Source: Syngnathus acus (lineage: Eukaryota; Chordata; Actinopteri; Syngnathiformes; Syngnathidae). From it: a stretch of DNA of 64,000 nucleotides. Shown here in pieces: positions 35,072 through 43,836 of this stretch. Position 1 is the stretch's first letter. Each line of letters begins with the position of its first letter. Position numbers and translations under genes: made by a program. The notes beneath the pieces were generated by a model, which ran no database searches, had not been told where the DNA came from, and saw nothing but the letters and a program-made list of their open reading frames with translations. The stretch lies in the NCBI RefSeq assembly GCF_901709675.1, contig NC_051093.1, forward strand, positions 868,001-932,000. Direction: 5' to 3'.

Positions 35072-37663
35072 CTATGTCTGCTCCAAAACATTAATTAATG
35101 CAACAATTAATACATGTATGTGAAGTTGATGACAGCCAGAAAAAGAAACTTGAAAACGTGAAAAAATAACTTTCTTTGTCAAAGGGAACATTATCAACAT
35201 TTTTTTCCAACAATTCATCACTGCACTGTGTAGAACAGCATGTGGGAAGATCTTAGTATTTACTGATGCTGCTTTCACTCCACTTCCCAGGTCATTATAG
35301 ATCTCCCAGGCATATGCAGTCCTCCTGCAGTATGCCACATAATGCCCGAGAGAATCCTGGGTCAGTCCTGGTTCAAAGCCAATGACTGCTCTCAAAGTAA
35401 AGGTCTTCTCTTTTAGCTCCAGACTGGAGGGAAATTCAAGCAAGGCAACTTCCTTGCAACTGCTGCCAAGGTCAGTGTCAATCCACACAAACTCTCCCAG
35501 ATTGTAGCTGTGAGTAACATTACCTGAACACAGAGCCTTGCCTGTATTGTTGTCCTGTGTTTTGAATGAAGACGGACAATGGGAAGGATTTTCAATTGGC
35601 CTGAGGCAGAGAGAGTCAGGAAGGCTGAGTCCCTCTTCAGCAGCAGTCTGAAGAGAAGCCATGCCACAGGTCTGCAGGACAGCAACGTTTGGACAAACAA
35701 GTGAAACTTGCCTTGTTACTTGTTGGCTTAAACTGCAGTACTGTGAGGAGCATTGTTTTATCAAATAAACACTTGGGATATTCCTCATTGCGCTCTCAAT
35801 TACAGTGGAGATGTGGCATTGTGCATCAATTTGGAGAGCACCAGAGGTCAGGAGGACAGGTTTGAATATTTCCCCCAGCAGTTCTGCCCTCTGTGAGTAT
35901 ACCTGTGGGTTCACACTCTGTGTTGTGATGGTTTTCACCAGGTGGAGGAATTGGTTCCCATGTTCATAGTTCAGAACAGTCTTTTCAAATGAAAAACTTT
36001 CACAGAAAGAACAGCATAAGCATTGCAAGACAGAATCAAATGCACAAGTATTGAGCACAAACACTTTTGATGTGCGAAGTTTAACAGGCTGTTGATGGTT
36101 CCCGTTTTTCAACAATGGTACCTTGACTTTTTTCCAGCCCACTTGTGTGTCAATATGCAGCCATTCAGGACAAGGAGAGAGATATGAAGTTATCTTTCTT
36201 TTTTTCGGTGGGACCGCTAAACCTCTCCAGTTTTCAACTGCACTGTCAGTAGATGCATCTGGCTCCGCTCCAGGATGAGATTTTTCTCCCCTTTTGTTTA
36301 CTACTTCAGTTTGAGAAGTACTGCAGACATTGTCAGGCTCTCTGACGGTCGTGGCATCACACACATCACTTTTTTGTTTTGCAGAGCAAATCCGCATGTT
36401 TCCCTCAATGAAGGAAAGATGACGAGCAACAAACCGGTCCACACGAATGGGTAGGCTTTCATGCTTGAAAAGGCCTTTTTTTATGTTTTTGAACTCTGCT
36501 TCAACAGCTGCGGAACTTGCAGTGATGCTGGCGCTTTTGAAGAGAGGGACCATTATTGCTGTCCAGAGTGGCAAGTAACTTCCAAGTCTTGTTATTTGGG
36601 GAATAATCTCAGGGAGGAAGTGGATGTTGTCTCTATCCCCATCAGCCATGGCAAGTGACCTGCTCTCCTCACATATTTCTGTCACCCACTCTCGGACATT
36701 AGTCTGGATGTGCTGATTTAATGAATCACCTGGTTCTTGTCCCTCAACTTCCTCATCTGAAATGGGGACAAATTCCTCTGCGATTTGCGCTCTCAAGTAT
36801 TTCTTGCACTTTTCTGATGGGATAGGGGCTCCAGAATTGTCATTACCCTCTGTCTCACTCAGTGCCACAATGGTGATAGCACGAAGAAGTTCTTTTGCAT
36901 GTTGCAAACATTGTGACTTAAGAAGCTGTGCTATTGACCTAACAAAGAAATCCTTAACACGAGGTCTTTTGTTTTTCAGGCAGTCCCATCGGCAGATCAT
37001 CTTAATGCAGTGTGCTACATCTACCCTGACAAAACATGGGGGTAGATGTCCAGGTTGATTCCCACGTGAAATGTTAAAGCACTCATTGATGTAGCTCTTC
37101 AGATCAGGATGAGGGGTAAAAGCTTTGACTAGAGCTCCAAGAATCGCCAGAGAAAAGTCACTCACTGCTTCTTTAGGAACAGATGCACCTGCATGGATCC
37201 ATTCCTTCAGCCACTGTGTGATAGCATTAACATCATGCTTCTCTGACAGCATCTGCACGACTGGGACACTGGAGCTGGTATGCCCTGTCATAACACCCTG
37301 ATACAGGAAGATATGGCCAGACATGCCATTCGGCCTCATCAGTTTTTTAACTATTGAGCCAGTTGCATCAACACATAATATTGGGTGGGATTTCTTTAAG
37401 CTCTTGTACACATGCATTTGTGTTTGACTCCAATAGTGACAGAAAAACTTGTCAAGTCCAATGTCTTTGATGCTGTCACTGTGAGGTGCACTGTATTTCA
37501 ACATCTGCAATGATAAAATTGGATTTTTGTCACCTAATGCCAAATCATTTTTCTCTTGCTTTGCCTTGCGCAGGGTGGCCAAATTTGGCAGGTGGCGTGG
37601 CTCAGGGTCTCCGAAGTCCATCGATTTATTTGCCTGTGATGCTCGCCATACATGTGGTTCCAT
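35072..37663 (-). CDS. Transposase with C-terminal USP-like protease domain (863 aa)
   Basis: Uninterrupted frame from ATG 37663 to the stop at 35072. Residues 1-400 look like a DDE transposase: ILCVDATGS (D99), FVRVDVAHCIKMIC (D215 beside a Cys/His cluster C210, H218, C219, C224, C228), and SAAVEAEFKNIKKG (E388/E390). Residues about 430-500 are low-complexity with an NLS-like PPKKRK (485-490). Residues about 500-815 resemble a ubiquitin-specific protease: Cys box NTCAFDSVLQCL (C540), His box GHYVAYCRR (H774), then WEIYNDLG supplying N790/D791. The protein presumably cuts and joins element ends in the nucleus; the second domain would remove ubiquitin or a similar tag, or process the protein. 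Both activities are inferred from motifs. The intact frame suggests recent activity. An upstream exon is possible (an ATG followed by a donor-like site near 37850). Not matched to a named family. Confidence 0.75.
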   Translation of the reverse strand: MEPHVWRASQANKSMDFGDPEPRHLPNLATLRKAKQEKNDLALGDKNPILSLQMLKYSAPHSDSIKDIGLDKFFCHYWSQTQMHVYKSLKKSHPILCVDATGSIVKKLMRPNGMSGHIFLYQGVMTGHTSSSVPVVQMLSEKHDVNAITQWLKEWIHAGASVPKEAVSDFSLAILGALVKAFTPHPDLKSYINECFNISRGNQPGHLPPCFVRVDVAHCIKMICRWDCLKNKRPRVKDFFVRSIAQLLKSQCLQHAKELLRAITIVALSETEGNDNSGAPIPSEKCKKYLRAQIAEEFVPISDEEVEGQEPGDSLNQHIQTNVREWVTEICEESRSLAMADGDRDNIHFLPEIIPQITRLGSYLPLWTAIMVPLFKSASITASSAAVEAEFKNIKKGLFKHESLPIRVDRFVARHLSFIEGNMRICSAKQKSDVCDATTVREPDNVCSTSQTEVVNKRGEKSHPGAEPDASTDSAVENWRGLAVPPKKRKITSYLSPCPEWLHIDTQVGWKKVKVPLLKNGNHQQPVKLRTSKVFVLNTCAFDSVLQCLCCSFCESFSFEKTVLNYEHGNQFLHLVKTITTQSVNPQVYSQRAELLGEIFKPVLLTSGALQIDAQCHISTVIESAMRNIPSVYLIKQCSSQYCSLSQQVTRQVSLVCPNVAVLQTCGMASLQTAAEEGLSLPDSLCLRPIENPSHCPSSFKTQDNNTGKALCSGNVTHSYNLGEFVWIDTDLGSSCKEVALLEFPSSLELKEKTFTLRAVIGFEPGLTQDSLGHYVAYCRRTAYAWEIYNDLGSGVKAASVNTKIFPHAVLHSAVMNCWKKMLIMFPLTKKVIFSRFQVSFSGCHQLHIHVLIVALINVLEQT

Positions 37664-38074
37664 CCTGCCCTCACAAAGTTTTTACTTACATTGGTCGATG
37701 GTCACTTCCCAGAAAAAGACACTTTCTGTCACTCACTGTTATTAAATCTTCGGAGATAGTTGTGTATTTGTCGCTTGAAAAAGTTGCACGTCTTTGTTTT
37801 TCGCCACCCTGTTGCGATATGTCTTACCGGCCTGCAGAGGTCACTTGGCATGGTAATTAGTTGGATAATACATGTGTAAGAATTAAGGAGTTATCATGAT
37901 GTCAAGTGAAAAAGAATAAAATACATGACAGGGGGTTAATGAAGATGCATGATTTTAATAATGAAAAATTGCAATGGCACAAACAAATGGTTAATTAACG
38001 ATCCATGGAGCAAGGATTTGACATCTCTAGAAAATAAATTAGTATTAAATAAATGACAAATTGAATGATTCACT

Positions 38075-39085
38075 GAACGTCAACAAATTTTTTTGCGGCA
38101 CAATCGGTACCATTTTTGCAGCACAAACCAGCACAAACGAAACACAAACGAACGGCACTATTTTGGGTCAATTTGGAAGTAAACAGGGGGGCGGGGCTAC
38201 CTGACGTCATCGCTATAAAATAAATGTGTAATATCTCCGAAACGGAAGCAGCACAAACGAAAATTTTTGCTGCACAAACCTGCACAAACGAAGCACAAAC
38301 GAACGGTACCATTTTGGGTCCATTTGGAGCGAAGTGGGGGGCTAGGTGACGTCATCGCTATAAAATAAATGTGTAATATCTCCGAAACGGAAGCAGCACA
38401 AACGAAAATTTTTGCTGCACAAACCAGCACTAACGAAGCACAAACGAACGGTACCGTTTTGGGTCCATTTTGAGCAGATGGGGGGCTGGGTGAACTCTGG
38501 ATGACCTATAAAAGAATCGTTCATAACTAAAAAACCATAGCAGCACAAACGAAAATTTTTGCTGCACAAACCTGCACAAACGAAGCACAAACGAACGGTA
38601 CCATTTTGGGTCCATTTGGAGCGAGGTGGGGGGCTGGGTGACGTCATCGCTATAAAATAAATGTGTAATATCTCCGAAACGGAAGCAGCACAAACGAAAA
38701 TTTTTGCTGCACAAACCTGCACAAACGAAGCACAAACGAACGGTACCATTTTGGGTCCATTTGGAGGGAAGTGGGGGGCTAGGTGACGTCATCGCTATAA
38801 AATAAATGTGTAATATCTCCGAAACGGAAGCAGCACAAACGAAAATTTTTGCTGCACAAACCAGCACTAACGAAGCACAAACGAACGGTACCGTTTTGGG
38901 TCCATTTTGAGCAGATGGGGGGCTGGGTGAACTCTGGATGACCTATAAAAGAATCGTTCATAACTAAAAAACCATAGCAGCACAAACGAATTTTTTTGCT
39001 GCACAAACCAGCACAAACGAAGCACAAACGAAACAGACTATTTTGCTTAAATATTGCGTGGGGTGGGGGGCCAGCTTCACGCAGG
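38075..39085. repeat. Right inverted arm of the foldback element
   Basis: Inverted counterpart of the left arm, about seven units, in the same A-B-B-A-B-B order counted from the outside. Most units are almost identical between arms. Innermost unit at 38075-38190 is diverged. Confidence 0.93.
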
Positions 39086-39177
39086 TGTCAGCAGCACGTG
39101 TGCCGCGGGACGCGGCTACGTCATACGTCAGCAGCACGTGTGCCGCATCCACGAGAGTTTTCTAAACAAACGCAAAC

Positions 39178-39390
39178 ATGGAGCGAACGAAAGAGTCAGC
39201 TGTGTGGAGGTACTTTAAACTGAACACGCCAACTAGCTCGACGGCAGTTTGTAATGTCCGCAAAGCTAATGTTGCCAGGGGTGGTGGTAGTACTGCCAGT
39301 TATAGTACTAGTACTAAGCGGAGCTTGTTTACAGGGAGCACTTCTCATTGCTGCTTAAATGAGCATTTAGCATCAACAGGTCATGAGTGA
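39178..39390 (+). pseudogene. hAT 3 transposase N-terminus, degraded BED finger
   Basis: Starts MERTKESAVWRYFKL and continues TAVCNVRKANVARGG; the second Cys of the finger is Arg. The catalytic region is absent. The frame ends at 39390. Confidence 0.7.
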
Positions 39391-39833
39391 TGTGGAACGG
39401 CACCTAATGTTTACATGTTTACTATTTATTTTAATATTTGGTTACTGTGTGCTTGATCACCCTTTCTATATTTGCCCAGTGCAGTTTCAGCTGCAACATT
39501 TGTATTTTTTTTTTTAAGAAGTTTGTATCCTAATTTACTTGAATTTAAATGCTGATACACTTTATTGCTGCTGTTGCACAATTTATGTTACAAATAAATA
39601 GTTCATTGCATGAATCTGCTTTATCTTGTTACATTTTGTCTTAGGAATGAACTGTGTAGTCATGCCTGATGCCATTGCCTTTAGTCTTTTCTGTTCCACA
39701 TGTAGAGGTATGTAGCTTGTTAAGTCAACCATAATATCGGATCGGTATCGGGTATCGACCGATACGCAAAACCACGGCATCGGTATCGGTATCGAAACTG
39801 AAAAAGTCGGATCGGTGCATCTCTACATAGGAC

Positions 39834-41169
39834 ACACATCTCACTCACACTCATACACACACCCATTCATGAGGATCCTCTGCGCGCACACACACACCAA
39901 CACAAAAGGATGACGCACAACATACGTATAAGACCACATAGATCCCACTAAGAACACCTTTTTGCTCGTCTTACTTGTCAGATTTATTCTTTATTTTACT
40001 TTTAGAAGCTATTTGTAATTCTTTTCCATTTATTTAGCCAATTTTAACTTCAGTGTTTCTTTATCTTACTTTATCCTTTTAACACAAATATCTCCTGTAT
40101 ATTTAAGCTAATTTCTCTTTAATTTTGGCAGCCAGGTTCCCACTTCATTACATGGAAACCTGATTTGATTTGGTTTTGGCCTAGTCATAACTGTCTTTGT
40201 TAATTTGTGCAGTCACGTGCCATGTGACCGTTTTCTCCGCAATTCCAGCATTCTATTGGAGGTTGCACAACTCCTCTTCCTCGGCCTCTAAAGCCTTCTC
40301 TGTTGTACATTGCTCATCAGATGCCTTCTTTAATTTCTTTAAGATTTCTTTTTGTTGTTTCGTTTATGGCACCTCTAAGTCCTAATAATTTGTTTGTTTC
40401 TAGTTGTCTCTCAAATTTGCAATTTTTTATCTGTTTATCTAAATTTGTATTTGATCAAGATCTGGTCTTTTAATTATTTTCCAATCTTTACATTTTAGTG
40501 TATCTCAGATATTATTTTTTCCTACCAGTTCCCCATTTTAATCAATTTGGTCCCAACTGTAAAACCATAGGGGTTTCTAAACTCGGGTGTTTCCAGTGGG
40601 ATAACGAAAAGATCCTGTGGTGATTCTCACTTCTACCAGCGTTCTGGTGGAGAATCCTTGCCTATTGCGTCCACAGAACCACGTTATGTGTTCCCCACTG
40701 CTTTAATATGGAATACTATATCTAGTGATACGTATTCCCATTCACACTCTCAATCACACAGTTTTAGACGGACGTCTCCGTTCTGTACTTTTACTGTTAC
40801 TGTTAGACGGAATTTACATTTTCAGCTTTTCTGTGGCTCCGCAACCTACTACTTGGACATCACTGTCCTACGCGGAATTTCAGTTATGCAGGGTCTGTGG
40901 ACTTCCGTTGTCCTACTTACACACCTAGGTTTTTACAGGGCATGACGAGCCCTCGGCCGCACCACACTTTTTTACAAACAAAAACAAACTCACCCTCTGG
41001 TTCTCTTCACCTCTGCACCTCGGATTGCCTTCAACCTTCAGATCCCAGCTGACGGAGCAGACAGCCAGCCCTTAAAAAGGATTCTAGGACCCCACCTAGG
41101 GAGGTCCTGCCGCGCGCGGTCTTTCTGGATCTCCGCTGCCGCCCGCTGGAATCCTCAGGTGTATTGGCA
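39834..41169 (-). other. ERV interior, 5' part (leader and gag remnant)
   Basis: Minus-strand leader and gag region of the ERV; only the nucleocapsid knuckle at 40200-40310 is readable. The rest is too decayed or too divergent to assign. Confidence 0.5.
40200..40310 (-). pseudogene. ERV gag nucleocapsid end with CCHC knuckle
   Basis: A basic RGRGR patch is followed by CWNCGENGHMARDC and a stop at 40200-40202. The CCHC knuckle would bind genomic RNA. Its location near the PBS end fits gag. Confidence 0.75.
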
Positions 41170-41186
41170 TCCGGCTCGAAGGACCA
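41170..41186 (-). promoter_or_regulatory. ERV primer-binding site, tRNA-Tyr-like
   Basis: Minus strand TGGTCCTTCGAGCCGGA, three bases inside the LTR, is a perfect complement of the 3' end of vertebrate tRNA-Tyr with CCA added, as I recall that tRNA. Confidence 0.7.
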
Positions 41187-41189
41187 AAA

Positions 41190-42047
41190 TGTTAGGTCTA
41201 AATACCATCAGGCATTAAACCACACGCTGGAAGGAAGAGGAGAAAAGAACCAGAACAGTTTTACTCGCGAGGAGAACGATAGAGATCAAACTCAGTTACA
41301 ATCTCCATCAATTCTGAGTTCTCACTTCACGTGCTCCTCTATTTAATGTTTTGGTTGCCCTGGTTACAGAGGCATTGCTACACTAAAGGGAGGGGAGATA
41401 GTGTCTGTAGCAACGCTTATTAGCTAAGGAATGTAGTGTGGTGTGAATTAGCACTTCATTGTCGGCCCGTGACCCCCGCAGCCTTTGTCCTCGAGTGGGA
41501 TCAGATAACTTGGATTGCCGCTTTCCTGTGGTTCCTGTGGAACAATGCAACTAAACCTTTGCTAACTTTATCTACTTGGTAAATTAACACACAATAATAA
41601 TGAGTGACTTGTCCTAAACCCTTCAACACACATTAAGTAAATGGAAGGTAACTGGTGTGCAGTTCCTTAAACAAACATTGAGTAAATATGGGATAACTTG
41701 TATGCAACTACTTCAAACTGTATATAACACTTAACAAAGAAAAACAGTTCTGACCAACAACAATCTATGAACCAAACCTACAGTAAGATAAAAGGAATGA
41801 AGTTCTTTGAACCAAATAAGAACACTTCGCCTATGCAAATAAGCTCTGCTCATTGTTGGTGAAGGCCTCTTACAGGAACAAAAACACACAGATAACATAA
41901 GGACAGGAAAGAGACATATGGCTGACCGGGATCAAAAGACATCCCTGTCACTAAAGAGGAAGAATCTAAACAAAAGGAAAGTCATAAAATGTAAAGACAA
42001 GGCCTCCAGGTCTGGCAGGCCAAGGCTTCACTTAAATTATTCCAACA
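41190..42047 (-). repeat. ERV 5' LTR (right end of the insertion)
   Basis: 858 bp, gap-free match to 28650-29507 with four substitutions. Confidence 0.93.
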
Positions 42048-42352
42048 ACAAGAAAGATTAATATAAATTGGCAGTGTTCTGCATACAGTATTTGAGTTTT
42101 GAAAGGGTTCATCCCTTCTTGGTGGTCACTGTTTACTGTTTATCGTTTTTGTTTCTATATGCAATGTTTGAAACATAAGTGTCTGTCAGGTGCATTGCTA
42201 CAAGTTGTCTAACTTTAATAAATCAAACACCGATGGGACAATCCTGTACCTCTTTCTTTTCGACCAGAAATGTGTTGCGCTGGTCAGGGGGTACTTGGCT
42301 GAAAAAATATTTCAAACGGGGTACATCACTGAAAAAAGTTTGAGAACCACTG

Positions 42353-42497
42353 AGTTAATGTGTTCGAAAAGAGGAAAGGGACGTACGTGAATGTGGAAAA
42401 GGCGGCTCTGAATGTGAGAGAAGTTGAAGAGGAATAATAACACCCTTGAAAGCCAAAACTTGCCCCTCGTCGTGACTCGTGACTCGGAGCCGCAACA
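42353..42497 (+). repeat. Gypsy 3' LTR, piece 3
   Basis: Completes the 3' LTR; matches 10238-10285 plus 11260-11342 of the 5' LTR and ends gccgcaaca, followed by TSD cata. Confidence 0.85.
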
Positions 42498-42885
42498 CAT
42501 ACAGTGCCTTGCGAAAGTATTCGGCCCCCTTGAACTTTTCAACATTTCGCCACATTTCAGGCTTCAAACATAAAGATATAAAATTTTAATTTTTTGTCAA
42601 GAATCAACAACAAGTGGGACACAATTGTGAAGTGGAACGAAATTTATTGGATAATTTAAACTTTTTTAACAAACTGAAAAGTGGGGCGTGCAATATTATT
42701 CGGCCCCTTTACTTTCAATGCAGCAAACTCACTCCAGAAGTTCAGTGAGGATCTTTGAATGATCCAATGTTGTCCTAAATGACTGATGATGATAAATAGA
42801 ATGCTCCTGTGTGTAATCAAGTCTCCGTATAAATGCACCTGCTCTTTGATAGTCTCAGGGTTCTGTTTAAAGCACAGAGAGAACC

Positions 42886-43836
42886 ATGAAGACAAAGGAA
42901 CACACCAGGCAGGTCCGAGATACTGTTGTGGAGAAGTTTAAAGCCGGATTTGGATACAAAAAGATTTCCCAAGCTTTAAACATCTCAAGGAGCACTGTGC
43001 AAGCAATTATATTGAAATGGAAGGAGTATCAGACCACTGCAAATCTACCAAGACCCGGGCGTCCCTCCAAACTTTCATCTCAAACAAGGAGAAGACTGAT
43101 CAGAGATGCAGCCAAGAGGCCCATGATCACTCTGGATGAACTGCAGATAACTACAGCTGAGGTGGGAGAGTCTGTCCATAGGACAATAATCAGTCGTGCA
43201 CTGCACAAATCTGGCCTTTATGGAAGAGTGGCAAGAAGAAAGCCATTTCTCAAAGATATCCATAAAAGGTTTCGTTTAAAGTTTGCCACAAGCCACCTGG
43301 GAGACACACCAAACATGTGGAAGAAGGTGCTCTGGTCAGATGAAACCAAAATCGAACTTTTTGGCCACAATGCAAAACGATATGTTTGGCGTAAAAGCAA
43401 CACAGCTCATCACCCTGAACACACCATCCCCACTGTCAAACATGGTGGTGGCAGCATCATGGTTTGGGCCTGCTTTTCTTCAGCAGGGACAGGGAAGATG
43501 GCTAAAATTGATGGGAAGATGGATGGAGCCAAATACAGGACCATTCTGGAAGAAAACCTGTTGGAGTCTGCAAAAGACCTGAGACTGGGACGGAGATTTA
43601 TCTTCCAACAGGACAATGATCCAAAACATAAAGCCAAATCTACAATGGAATGGTTCACAAATAGACGTATCCAGGTGTTAGAATGGCCAAGTCAAAGTCC
43701 AGACCTGAATCCAATCGAGAATCTGTGGAAAGAGCTGAAGACTGCTGTTCACAAACGCTCTCCATCCAACCTCACTGAGCTCGAGCTGTTTTGCAAGGAA
43801 GAATGGACAAGAATTCCAGTCTCTCGATGTGATTGA
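42886..43836 (+). pseudogene. Tc1 transposase (DD34E), C-terminus split by a LINE
   Basis: About 310 codons of an otherwise intact transposase: MKTKEHTRQVRDTV, paired-like DNA-binding region with NLPRPGRPSKL, catalytic SDETK, NDPKH and NPIENLW. It is cut after IPVSRC by a LINE; the remaining end (PKRLAAVIAAKGGATKY and stop) lies at 47065-47119. Only the last roughly 20 residues are separated, and no other lesion is obvious, so the element was intact until the LINE arrived. Confidence 0.9.

Larger units (their letters stand above)
33746..39085 (-). mobile_element. Foldback (FB/MULE-like) transposon with an intact 863-codon gene
   Basis: 5.34 kb inserted in the leader of hAT 3. Ends are inverted: cctgcgtgaagctggccccc at 33746 and its complement ending at 39085. 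Each end continues into about 1 kb of tandem units in mirror order. A flanking repeat of 9-11 bp with one or two mismatches (tctgcagca / tcagcagca) is a possible TSD, the size made by Mutator-superfamily elements. The centre has a single long gene on the minus strand. Layout recalls Drosophila FB-NOF elements; family membership is inference. Confidence 0.8.
33598..39825 (+). mobile_element. hAT element 3, carrying the foldback element
   Basis: Inverted ends tagagatgcaccgatcc and ggatcggtgcatctcta; perfect 8-bp TSD cataggac at 33590-33597 and 39826-39833. hAT sequence proper is 33598-33745 and 39086-39825, a deletion derivative with only the start of a transposase. A 40-bp piece of its leader is repeated across the inner insertion. 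Confidence 0.9.
28650..42047 (-). mobile_element. Endogenous retrovirus with two 858-bp LTRs
   Basis: LTRs at 28650-29507 and 41190-42047 align without gaps and differ at four sites (about 99.5% identity). Perfect 5-bp TSD acaag at 28645-28649 and 42048-42052. PBS and polypurine tract show minus orientation. Recognisable genes are a gag nucleocapsid knuckle near the right end and an Env transmembrane segment near the left end; no pol was recognised. About 7.4 kb of the interior is later insertions (30414-31546 and 33598-39825). Non-functional as it stands. Confidence 0.88.
25326..42352 (+). mobile_element. hAT element 2, carrying a long-TIR element and an ERV
   Basis: Inverted ends cagtggttctcaaa and tttgagaaccactg. 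Left TSD agttagtg (25318-25325, shared with hAT 1), right TSD agttaatg (42353-42360). hAT sequence proper is about 25326-25802, 28141-28649 and 42048-42352, so it is a deletion derivative. Confidence 0.85.
10070..42497 (+). mobile_element. Gypsy-type LTR retrotransposon, host of the whole nest
   Basis: The 5' LTR begins TGTGAGAC at 10070, the internal region ends at a purine tract at 17574-17585, and the 3' LTR ends gccgcaaca at 42497. The 4-bp TSD cata flanks the whole span at 10066-10069 and 42498-42501. The LTR without insertions is about 300 bp. The internal part encodes gag with a CCHC knuckle, a MYND finger plus protease, part of RT, RNase H and integrase, all broken by frameshifts and stops. 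About 25 kb of its apparent length is later insertions in the 3' LTR. Confidence 0.85.
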
